From Pseudomonadota bacterium (lineage in GTDB: Bacteria > Desulfobacterota > JADFVX01): a DNA stretch of 7,107 nucleotides. Location of the stretch: the NCBI GenBank assembly GCA_015222755.1, contig JADFVX010000106.1, forward strand, positions 1-7,107, given 5' to 3'. The translations under genes were made by a program, and so were the position numbers. Below the pieces are notes generated by a model that saw only the letters and a list, made by a program, of their open reading frames with translations, was not told the origin of the DNA and did not search any database. Positions 1 to 4,990 of the stretch are shown piece by piece; the stretch's first letter is position 1; each line of letters opens with the position of its first letter.

Positions 1-528
1 AAAGGCTGTGATAATACCGACAACACCCAGGGGGTGCCACTGTTCCATCATACGATGGGACGGCCTCTCACTGGCAATGGTCAAGCCATGCAGTTGACGT
101 GACAGACCGACGGCAAAATCACAGATATCAATGGCCTCCTGGACCTCACCCAGTGATTCCTGCAGGATCTTTCCACATTCAAGACTGATCAGCTCGGCAA
201 GGACCTCTTTATGCTCACGAAAGCCCTCAGCCAGCAGACGTACAAGTTCTCCCCGCTTGGGCGCGGGTATGAGCCGCCACTCAAGATATGCCTCATTGGC
301 CAGGGCAACCTGACTATCCAGTTGAGAATGGCCCGCCATATTAATAGAGGCGAGCGCCTTATTATCAACAGGTGATGTAACTGTCAGCGTTTCAAGGTCT
401 GCAAGGCCGGAAATATCCTTAGCCTTGATATCACAATCTGAGAAAAGAGATGGGTAAACTCTATCTGACAACGGTCTTTGGGATAAGAGGTCTCTTTCTT
501 TTAACTGACTGAGTGTCTCGATTATCAT
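1..528 (-). CDS. ALDH7-family aldehyde dehydrogenase, N-terminal part (probable alpha-aminoadipate semialdehyde / piperideine-6-carboxylate dehydrogenase)
   Basis: Reading the minus strand from the ATG at 528-526 gives 176 open codons that run off the left edge of the window. AAGGG lies just upstream as a ribosome binding site. Residues 84-110 (EWRLIPAPKRGELVRLLAEG and on) and 115-176 (LECGKI, GEVQEAIDICDFAVGLSRQL, HGLTIASERPSHRM, then WHPLGVVGIITAF) are strongly typical of the ALDH7/antiquitin group, whose best known members oxidise alpha-aminoadipate semialdehyde (in equilibrium with piperideine-6-carboxylate) to aminoadipate with NAD+. The catalytic Glu and Cys and the C-terminal half lie outside the window, so activity cannot be judged. 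The gene is downstream of, and co-oriented with, a saccharopine/lysine dehydrogenase family gene whose product would be this enzyme's substrate. Family is seen; the exact substrate is inferred from family and context. Confidence 0.88.
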   Translation of the reverse strand, partial: MIIETLSQLKERDLLSQRPLSDRVYPSLFSDCDIKAKDISGLADLETLTVTSPVDNKALASINMAGHSQLDSQVALANEAYLEWRLIPAPKRGELVRLLAEGFREHKEVLAELISLECGKILQESLGEVQEAIDICDFAVGLSRQLHGLTIASERPSHRMMEQWHPLGVVGIITAF

Positions 529-556
529 AATTAGCCCTTATATGAATCTGGTAATC

Positions 557-594
557 TCCTCCCCCTTGATGGGGGAGGATTAAGGTGGGGGTGA
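557..594 (-). repeat. Hairpin repeat unit A (9-5-9 palindrome plus tail)
   Basis: 557-579 is a perfect 9-bp stem around the 5-nt loop TTGAT, followed by a tail rich in G. The 20 nt at 575-594 (GAGGATTAAGGTGGGGGTGA) are exactly reverse complementary to 1180-1199. Read on the minus strand, the unit is the uninterrupted form of the repeats found at 756-816 and 1180-1237. Confidence 0.85.
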
Positions 595-612
595 AAAAGC
601 TTAATAGAGGCT

Positions 613-650
613 GCCCCCTCCCCTTCATCCCCTCCCACCAGGGGAGGGGA
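613..650 (+). repeat. Hairpin repeat unit B
   Basis: 628-650 is a 9-bp perfect stem with a 5-nt loop (ACCAG), the same 9-5-9 geometry as unit A but with a diverged sequence. Its left part, 613-633, has an exact inverted partner at 707-727. Confidence 0.8.
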
Positions 651-657
651 AATTAAC

Positions 658-676
658 ATATTTAATCGCCGGAGCA
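658..676 (+). repeat. 19-nt direct repeat, copy 1
   Basis: ATATTTAATCGCCGGAGCA occurs here and again, identically, at 1455-1473, which abuts the stop codon of the saccharopine dehydrogenase family gene. With a 2-nt gap the similarity extends a few bases further left (TTA). The two copies are 797 bp apart and enclose the DUF559 gene and several of the hairpin repeats, so they could be a target-site or recombination duplication. Confidence 0.8.
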
Positions 677-678
677 CC

Positions 679-700
679 CACAGGGCACTTGTGCTCTGTG
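679..700. repeat. Hairpin, about 9 bp stem
   Basis: CACAGGGCA and its near complement TGCTCTGTG (one G-T pair) face each other around CTTG. It begins three bases after the first 19-nt direct repeat and is unlike the C/G-tract repeats around it. No T tract follows on either strand, so it is not a terminator. Confidence 0.6.
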
Positions 701-706
701 AGTATA

Positions 707-727
707 AGGGGATGAAGGGGAGGGGGC
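707..727 (-). repeat. Inverted partial copy of unit B
   Basis: These 21 nt are the exact reverse complement of 613-633, with 73 nt between the arms. The arms enclose the unit B hairpin, the first 19-nt direct repeat and the 679-700 hairpin, so this stretch could also fold as one large nested structure. Confidence 0.8.
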
Positions 728-755
728 TAAATAAAGTTCATTTGCCCATTATCTT

Positions 756-816
756 TCACCCTCACCCTAACCCTCTACCACTCCGGGCATTATAGATCCC
801 ATCAAGGGAGAGGGGA
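756..816 (+). repeat. Hairpin repeat unit C, insertion-bearing form, 3' side of the DUF559 gene
   Basis: The unit begins TCACCCTCACCCTAACCCTC and ends CCCATCAAGGGAGAGGGGA, matching the two halves of unit A read on the minus strand. The halves are separated by about 22 nt starting TACCACTCCGGGCAT. The 19 nt CCTCTACCACTCCGGGCAT at 772-790 recur exactly at 1196-1214. The unit ends 11 bases from the stop codon of the DUF559 gene. Confidence 0.8.
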
Positions 817-826
817 CAAAGCCCCT

Positions 827-1171
827 TTATGGGGAAGAAAAACAATGATTCCTCACCGATTCCACCACGCCCTCAATATTACCCAATACCTCATTATTCC
901 AGAAACGCAATACTCTAAAACCTTCACCCTTCAGCCACTCATCCCTTTGCTGATCTTTAGCACTATCTCCCGCATGCTGCCCGCCATCTGCTTCGATAAT
1001 TAGGCTTTTCACGAAGCAGGCAAAATCAACGATATATTTTCCAATAGGCTGCTGCCGTCTGAATTTAAGTCCTTCGAATCGCTTTGACTTTAGCTTTTTC
1101 CATAATAATCGTTCTGCATCGCTTGAGTTTTTTCTTAATTTTCTTGCTAGTTTATTAGGGTTCCATGTCAT
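827..1171 (-). CDS. DUF559 domain protein, Vsr-like PD-(D/E)XK nuclease family
   Basis: The product is 114 aa from the ATG at 1171-1169. It is a complete single-domain DUF559 protein of the usual size. Characteristic blocks are visible: N-terminal NKLARKLRKN with SSDAERLLW (Glu20), KFRRQQPIGKYIVDF (36-50, Asp49), IEADGGQH (59-66, Glu60, Asp62, His66) and RVLRFWNNEVL (86-96). The family is related to the very-short-patch repair endonuclease fold, and the acidic residues and His expected of the active site are present. Cellular role is not established for the family. Upstream in-frame GTG codons (1189, 1183) fall inside the flanking repeat; I prefer the ATG because the repeat's GGGGGTGA then sits at ribosome-binding distance. 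The gene lies in an island of hairpin repeats between two lysine-catabolism genes and shares their strand. Confidence 0.88.
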   Translation of the reverse strand: MTWNPNKLARKLRKNSSDAERLLWKKLKSKRFEGLKFRRQQPIGKYIVDFACFVKSLIIEADGGQHAGDSAKDQQRDEWLKGEGFRVLRFWNNEVLGNIEGVVESVRNHCFSSP

Positions 1172-1179
1172 TATTATGC

Positions 1180-1237
1180 TCACCCCCACCTTAATCCTCT
1201 ACCACTCCGGGCATAAACCCCATCAAGGGGGAGGTGA
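1180..1237 (+). repeat. Hairpin repeat unit D, insertion-bearing form, 5' side of the DUF559 gene
   Basis: 1180-1199 is the exact reverse complement of the tail of unit A (575-594), and 1218-1234 of the unit A hairpin (558-574). Between them 18 nt (TACCACTCCGGGCATAAA) interrupt the unit, as in unit C. Units C and D are direct copies bracketing the DUF559 gene. On the minus strand the end of unit D reads GGGGGTGA about 7 nt before the preferred DUF559 start, so the repeat supplies the ribosome binding site. Confidence 0.82.
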
Positions 1238-1249
1238 TCAGCCAATGCC

Positions 1250-1284
1250 CCCTCACCCTAGCCCTCTCTCACCGGGGGAGAGGG
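1250..1284 (+). repeat. Hairpin repeat unit E
   Basis: CCCTCACCCTAGCCCTCT matches the start of unit C in 17 of 18 positions. 1262-1284 again forms a 9-bp stem (one G-T pair) with a 5-nt loop, ACCGG before the G run. This unit lacks the insertion carried by C and D and sits 12 bases beyond D in the same orientation. Confidence 0.78.
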
Positions 1285-1454
1285 AATTATCTGGATGCCC
1301 AATCAAGTTGAGCATGACGAGGTGCTTGCAGCATGCCCCGCTTTGTAAACAGGGAAGAATGCAAGCTGTAAAAATTGTATATTACCTTACTCGGATGCCC
1401 CATCCCGCTTTAGCGGGATGGGAGGGGCATCATACAGTTTTAGAGATACTCTTA
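1285..1454. repeat. Remainder of island with two further hairpins
   Basis: No gene is seen. 1295-1315 is an imperfect hairpin (ATGC and GCAT ends, loop TCAAG, one mismatch). 1395-1430 contains a perfect 10-bp stem at 1399-1422 with loop TTTA, bracketed by ATGC and GCAT. Neither has a following T tract on either strand. Both look like decayed members of palindromic repeat families different from the C/G-tract units. Confidence 0.6.
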
Positions 1455-1473
1455 ATATTTAATCGCCGGAGCA
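1455..1473 (+). repeat. 19-nt direct repeat, copy 2
   Basis: Identical to 658-676 in sequence and orientation. It ends exactly where the stop codon of the saccharopine dehydrogenase family gene begins (1474-1476), so it is the native 3' flank of that gene or was placed there by an insertion. Confidence 0.8.
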
Positions 1474-2565
1474 TTAACTATTATGCGTCTGGAAATATTT
1501 ACCAAAGCGGTTATTAATAAACAGATCAAAAGGGATATCTTCCTGCTTTATAAAATTAGCCTCAGGCAATTGCTGATTAAAGAACAGGTCTACTACAGCA
1601 CATATGCTGGCAGCCGTTGTTATCTGTATTGCACTCCAATGTTCACCAAATATGTCGGCATGATAAATCCTTCGACTTTCACTGATCTGTCGCAGCTGAC
1701 CATCAACAATGCCGGTACCACTTACCAGAATCACAACCACATCCTGCATGGTTGTCGCTACGGCATTTTCAAAAATTTTCTTTAATAGTTGCTGCCGTTT
1801 GCCCAGTTTTAAACCGCCTATCAAAAAGCTCATCAAATGTTGATGCCCTTTATAACGCACAGTCTTATAATTGAGGTTTTCTACTTTGCCATCCAAAGTC
1901 CTACACAGAGTTCCCAGGCCTCCTGATGTATTAAAGGCTTCAAACTCCACACCATCCAGTGAAAAATTTTCCAGTCCTTCGAGAGGGATCAGCTCAACCT
2001 GTTTACCATGTTTTATCGCAGGGCAAGGGTTACAATACTCGTTGATCAGTCCATCGGTAGACCATGTAAGATTATACATCATTAGATTACTGGGAAATTC
2101 CGGCAGTGCACCTACACGTAATTTGAGATCATTAATCTCATCAAATTGATTAAAAATATAAGCTGCCAATATAGAAATAAAACCGGGAGCCAGACCACAC
2201 TGAGGTACGAACACCTGTCCCTTTTTCGCCTGTGCGCTCATTTTATAAATTGCTTCAGAGGCCTTGACATCTTCAGTTAGATCAAAATAACTGGCGCCGA
2301 TTTCTAAAGCTGCCTGAGCGACATCTACACTCTCATTGTAAGGACAGGCTGAAATAACAGCTGAATATCCGGAAAGCGCCTTTAGTAATTGTTTTTTATC
2401 ATGAAGATCAAGTTGGCAGGTTTTTATCTCTTTAATATCTGAAAACTGATCAAGCGCTTCTGCCTTACTATCAATTACGAGCAACTGATAATTATGGGTA
2501 TGGTAGAGCAGCTTGGCAATTGAGCTGCCAATTCTTCCTGCTCCTATAATTGCTACATTAAACAT
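1474..2565 (-). CDS. Saccharopine dehydrogenase / lysine 6-dehydrogenase family oxidoreductase
   Basis: The product is 363 aa from the ATG at 2565-2563, preceded by AGGAGG about 9 nt upstream; an in-frame start 12 codons earlier lacks this support. An N-terminal Rossmann fold shows GAGRIG (8-13) and an acidic Asp32 at the end of the second strand, which suggests NAD+ rather than NADP+. Family motifs follow: CGLAPG (123-128), FNTSGG (211-216) and YKTVRYKGH (233-241), as in saccharopine reductases/dehydrogenases and in the similar-sized lysine 6-dehydrogenases. Either activity would yield alpha-aminoadipate semialdehyde, the substrate of the ALDH7-type enzyme downstream. The two genes were probably adjacent before the repeat/DUF559 island came between them. 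Composition is AT-rich compared with the ole genes. Family is clear; the choice between saccharopine and lysine as substrate is open. Confidence 0.85.
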   Translation of the reverse strand: MFNVAIIGAGRIGSSIAKLLYHTHNYQLLVIDSKAEALDQFSDIKEIKTCQLDLHDKKQLLKALSGYSAVISACPYNESVDVAQAALEIGASYFDLTEDVKASEAIYKMSAQAKKGQVFVPQCGLAPGFISILAAYIFNQFDEINDLKLRVGALPEFPSNLMMYNLTWSTDGLINEYCNPCPAIKHGKQVELIPLEGLENFSLDGVEFEAFNTSGGLGTLCRTLDGKVENLNYKTVRYKGHQHLMSFLIGGLKLGKRQQLLKKIFENAVATTMQDVVVILVSGTGIVDGQLRQISESRRIYHADIFGEHWSAIQITTAASICAVVDLFFNQQLPEANFIKQEDIPFDLFINNRFGKYFQTHNS

Positions 2566-2600
2566 AGTTCCTTTCCTCCTAAGGCCGGCAGGGAAAACCA

Positions 2601-2631
2601 ACCCCGTTAGAGATACTTCTCTAGGCGGGGT
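2601..2631 (-). repeat. Hairpin in the 5' leader of the saccharopine/lysine dehydrogenase gene
   Basis: ACCCCG (2601-2606) pairs with CGGGGT (2626-2631), and TAGAGA (2608-2613) with TCTCTA (2618-2623) around the loop TACT. TCTCTA recurs once more at 2635-2640. On the minus strand the structure lies between the terminator at 2651-2690 and the ribosome binding site, so it may be a leader structure or a small palindromic repeat. Confidence 0.6.
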
Positions 2632-2650
2632 AAATCTCTAGCCCCGGCTT

Positions 2651-2690
2651 AAAACAAAAAAGCCCGTCGCAGTTAAGCACTGCTCCGGGC
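2651..2690 (-). terminator. Intrinsic terminator facing the minus strand
   Basis: On the minus strand, GCCCG-GA-GCAGT, a 5-nt loop, and ACTGC-GA-CGGGC form a stem at 2690-2662, with a tandem GA/GA internal loop, followed by TTTTTTGTTTT. This is a strong Rho-independent signature. It stands 86 nt upstream of the dehydrogenase ATG and no known gene feeds into it from the right, because oleA runs the other way. It must end an unrecognised transcript or act as a leader attenuator. Confidence 0.75.
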
Positions 2691-2786
2691 CTTCAAATCT
2701 CTCAACTGTTTTTTTAAAATCGTCGCCACTAAATCCCCCATTAGAACCATGCAGACATCAAAACATTCGGCAACTCTATCGCACAT
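2673..2786 (-). CDS. Possible 37-aa small ORF in the leader region
   Basis: An ATG at 2786-2784 opens a 37-codon frame, beginning MCDRVAECFDVC and ending RDLKARSSA, with its stop codon (2675-2673) inside the loop of the terminator hairpin. The translation looks protein-like, with a hydrophobic middle (VCMVLMGDLVATIL) and a basic tail, but the ribosome binding site is weak and I recognise no family. It could be a leader peptide, a remnant of a mobile-element gene, or chance. Confidence 0.25.
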   Translation of the reverse strand: MCDRVAECFDVCMVLMGDLVATILKKQLRDLKARSSA

Positions 2787-2818
2787 CTCACGGATTTACA
2801 AACACTTTTTTCAATTTC

Positions 2819-2855
2819 CACACCCTTAGAATATAAAATCAATTCTAAGGGTGTG
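2819..2855. repeat. Perfect 14-bp inverted repeat
   Basis: CACACCCTTAGAAT (2819-2832) and its exact complement (2842-2855) surround a 9-nt AT-rich loop. No T tract of terminator quality follows on either strand. It could be a regulatory stem in a minus-strand leader or small RNA, or an operator-like site shared by the divergent genes. Confidence 0.75.
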
Positions 2856-2919
2856 AAAGCTTTTAGACGGGATAAAAACCTTTAAAATCCTGTCAAAAAC
2901 CCGACACAGACTTTCACCG

Positions 2920-2939
2920 TAAAATTTCCTGAAATTTTA
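2920..2939. promoter_or_regulatory. 20-bp palindrome, candidate operator upstream of oleA
   Basis: TAAAATTTCCTGAAATTTTA has perfect 9-bp arms around a central CT. Its centre is about 62 bp before the start of transcription predicted from the -10 at 2980-2985, a position typical of a bound activator; the factor is unknown. I do not recognise the motif. Confidence 0.5.
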
Positions 2940-2976
2940 GAGCCATTTTTGTTAGAATAGAGCCTCCCTCTTGATT

Positions 2977-2985
2977 TGTTATAAT
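2977..2985 (+). promoter_or_regulatory. Extended -10 promoter for the ole operon
   Basis: TGTTATAAT combines a perfect TATAAT (2980-2985) with the upstream TG of an extended -10 element; no good -35 lies 17 bp upstream, which such promoters tolerate. Transcription would start near 2992, giving a leader of about 60 nt to the oleA ATG. A second TATAAT at 3008-3013 has no TG extension and no clear -35. Confidence 0.55.
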
Positions 2986-3053
2986 GTGTTAGCGAAACAA
3001 TACTTCATATAATAATTTGAGGGCAGGGACAAATAACTGTAAGGTTTAGGTTT

Positions 3054-4097
3054 ATGAAATATTCGAGAGTTTACATAGAGTCCGTCGGTTATGAGCTTGC
3101 ACCCATAGTCGTTACATCGACGGAACTGGAAAACAGGCTAAAGCCGATGTATGAGAAGCTGCGTATTTCGCCGGGGCAACTGGAAACCCTCACCGGTATC
3201 AGGGAGAGGCGCTGGTGGAAGCCTGATACGCCAATATCACAAGGCGCCATTGCCGCCGCTAAAAAATCCTTGCAGGAAAGAGACATCTCGCCAAAAGATA
3301 TAGGCGCTGTTATCTACGCTGGCGTATGCCGGGAGCATTTCGAGCCTGCCACTGCATGCCAGGTGGCCGCAGCTCTAGGCGTCCGCGGCGTAGCCGCAGT
3401 ATATGACATATCAAACGCCTGCCTGGGAATACTGAACGGCGTGCTCGACATCGCAAACCGCATAGAGCTTGGCCAGATAAGGGCCGGGATAGTAGTGGCC
3501 TGCGAAAGCTCACGCGAGATAAACGAGATCACCATAAAAAAGATGCTCGACAACCCGAGCATGGAGCTATTCACAAAATCGCTGGCCACCTTTACCGGTG
3601 GATCAGGCGCCGCCGCCGTGCTCCTTACGGACGGTTCCTTTTCACCGTCGCGTCGTCCAAAACTGCTGGGCGGAGTGAATATTGCCGCACCCGAGCACCA
3701 TACACTCTGTCGCTGGGGACTAAGGCCAGACTCCGCTGAAAACAATGTCCCGTACATGGAGACCGATGCCGTTGCCGTTATGAAATACGGCGTGGAGCTG
3801 GGGAAGAAGACCTGGGACGCTATGCTGAAGGAGCTGAACCTGACGACAGAGAGGGTAAACAAGGTCATATGCCACCAGGTGGGCGATGCCCATCAGAAGC
3901 TGATCCTCCAGACACTCGGCGTTCCACCTGAAAAAGACTTTACCACCTATGAGTTTCTCGGCAACATGGGGACAGTGTCACTGCCCGTTACGGCGGCCCT
4001 CGCCAATGAGCGGGACGCCCTCCTCCCCGGCGATATCGTCGGTTTCCTGGGGATAGGCAGCGGACTTAACTGCCTCATGCTCGGGATAAAGTGGTGA
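3054..4097 (+). CDS. oleA: OleA, acyl-CoA head-to-head condensing thiolase
   Basis: The 347-aa protein belongs to the thiolase superfamily (FabH-like). OleA joins two long-chain acyl-CoAs by a non-decarboxylative Claisen reaction and releases a 2-alkyl-3-oxoacid. The active-site set is visible: Cys123 in DISNACLG, Glu97 in REHFEPATA exactly 26 residues before it as in characterised OleA, His274 in ICHQVGDAH and Asn304 in FLGNMGTVS. The glutamate separates OleA from ordinary FabH. The start at 3054 has a weak AAGG 9 nt upstream. The stop overlaps the next start (TGATG), and the following genes are oleB, oleC and oleD, which makes the assignment secure. Chain lengths used cannot be read from sequence. 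Confidence 0.95.
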   Translation: MKYSRVYIESVGYELAPIVVTSTELENRLKPMYEKLRISPGQLETLTGIRERRWWKPDTPISQGAIAAAKKSLQERDISPKDIGAVIYAGVCREHFEPATACQVAAALGVRGVAAVYDISNACLGILNGVLDIANRIELGQIRAGIVVACESSREINEITIKKMLDNPSMELFTKSLATFTGGSGAAAVLLTDGSFSPSRRPKLLGGVNIAAPEHHTLCRWGLRPDSAENNVPYMETDAVAVMKYGVELGKKTWDAMLKELNLTTERVNKVICHQVGDAHQKLILQTLGVPPEKDFTTYEFLGNMGTVSLPVTAALANERDALLPGDIVGFLGIGSGLNCLMLGIKW

Positions 4098-4990
4098 TGA
4101 AATCACCCTACCCATTTGAAAGCCGTTTTATCGATCTTGACGGACTGAAGTACCACTACCTGGATGAAGGCAGCGGCGACCCCGTGGTCATGGTCCACGG
4201 CAACCCGAGCTGGTCATTCTACTACCGAAACCTCGTATCTGCCTTAAAAGAAAACTACCGCACTATCGTTCCCGACCATATAGGCTGTGGTCTGTCTGAC
4301 AAGCCCGATGATTCAAGCTACCCCTTCACGCTGAAGCGGCGCGTCGACGACCTTGAAGCGCTTCTCGCTTATCTCGGCATAAGGAAAAATATCACCCTCG
4401 TCCTCCACGATTGGGGCGGAATGATCGGCATGGCCTATGCGACACGCCATCCGGAACGGATCGCACGACTTGTTATCCTCAACACGGGCGCCTTTCACCT
4501 GCCCAAGACAAAAAGACTTCCACTGTCCCTAAGGATATGCCGGGATACGCCGCTCGGCCCCTTTCTTGTGCAGGGTTTCAATGCCTTTGCAAGGGGCGCG
4601 GCAATGGTTGGCTGCAAGCGAAACCCCATGAGTGCAGAGCTGAGAAATTCCTACTGCAGCCCCTACGACAACTGGAGCAACCGCCGCGCAACGATACGCT
4701 TCGTACAGGATATTCCACTTAAGCCCGCTGACCCCGGCTATGACTTAATCAGCAGCGTTGAATACGGCCTTGAACAATTATCTGACAGACCCATGACCAT
4801 CTGCTGGGGAGAGAAGGACTTTGTATTTGACGGCCACTTCCTTGCCGAGTGGAAGAGGCGCTTTCCAAAGGCAGAGGTACACGCCTTTGCCGACTGCGGC
4901 CACTATATACTGGAAGATGCAGCCGACGAGGTCATCCCCATCATCAAGGATTTTCTCACAAACAACCCCATAAAGGCCGGGGGGAAATGA
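4097..4990 (+). CDS. oleB: OleB, beta-lactone decarboxylase (alpha/beta hydrolase)
   Basis: The 297-aa protein is an alpha/beta hydrolase of the haloalkane-dehalogenase-like branch. OleB removes CO2 from the cis-beta-lactone made by OleC to give the internal olefin. HGNPSWS (34-40) forms the oxyanion region; the nucleophile is Asp105 in LHDWGG, as in OleB and dehalogenases rather than the Ser of esterases. WGEKDFVF (237-244, Asp241) and GHYILED (His269) supply the rest of the triad. I chose the ATG at 4097, which shares a base with the oleA stop; GTG codons at 4091 and 4094 are in frame but have no better signal. OleB is not fused to OleC. On sequence alone it could be called haloalkane dehalogenase; context decides against that. 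Confidence 0.93.
   Translation: MKSPYPFESRFIDLDGLKYHYLDEGSGDPVVMVHGNPSWSFYYRNLVSALKENYRTIVPDHIGCGLSDKPDDSSYPFTLKRRVDDLEALLAYLGIRKNITLVLHDWGGMIGMAYATRHPERIARLVILNTGAFHLPKTKRLPLSLRICRDTPLGPFLVQGFNAFARGAAMVGCKRNPMSAELRNSYCSPYDNWSNRRATIRFVQDIPLKPADPGYDLISSVEYGLEQLSDRPMTICWGEKDFVFDGHFLAEWKRRFPKAEVHAFADCGHYILEDAADEVIPIIKDFLTNNPIKAGGK

Larger units (their letters stand above)
529..826. repeat. Intergenic repeat cluster, left part of the DUF559 island
   Basis: This 298-bp gap between the ALDH gene and the DUF559 gene holds no convincing gene. It is filled with C-rich/G-rich hairpin units (557-594, 613-650, 707-727, 756-816), a 19-nt direct-repeat copy (658-676), a separate hairpin (679-700) and a short CCCC/TTTAT/GGGG hairpin at 822-834 that overlaps the end of the DUF559 gene. 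The individual units are listed separately. Confidence 0.75.
2566..3053. other. Divergent intergenic region between the lysine and ole blocks
   Basis: These 488 bp separate divergently transcribed genes and also mark the change from AT-rich to GC-rich coding sequence. They contain the leader hairpin (2601-2631), the minus-strand terminator (2651-2690), the small ORF (2673-2786), the 14-bp hairpin (2819-2855), a TTGACA box on the minus strand (complement of 2891-2896) without a good -10, the palindrome (2920-2939) and the ole promoter (2977-2985). Confidence 0.8.

Noticed and set aside
131..313. 60-codon plus-strand frame
   Set aside because: Antisense to the ALDH7-type gene, whose minus-strand translation is clearly homologous; Ser/Arg-rich translation with no family.
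557..1430. CRISPR array
   Set aside because: The repeats differ in length, orientation and spacing, are themselves hairpins of low complexity, and no cas gene is present.
1176..1517. 113-codon plus-strand frame across the repeats
   Set aside because: It runs through hairpin repeats and into the end of the dehydrogenase gene; the translation follows the repeat sequence and has no domain.
2741..2828. 26-codon plus-strand frame starting at the ATG near 2749
   Set aside because: No ribosome binding site, no recognisable sequence, and it overlaps the better minus-strand candidate.
2566..2900. Lysine riboswitch or 6S RNA on the minus strand
   Set aside because: The size and terminator are suggestive, but I could not identify the conserved core of either RNA.
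3314..3868. 184-codon minus-strand frame inside oleA
   Set aside because: Shadow of oleA; the plus frame carries all the active-site residues and the antisense translation is low in complexity.
4849..4986. Longer oleC starting inside oleB
   Set aside because: The added 46 residues are out-of-frame oleB sequence, rich in Arg, Gly and His, and the ATGA overlap with its ribosome binding site explains the shorter start.
4097..4990. Haloalkane dehalogenase
   Set aside because: The Asp-nucleophile hydrolase motifs fit both, but position between oleA and oleC with overlapping codons identifies OleB.
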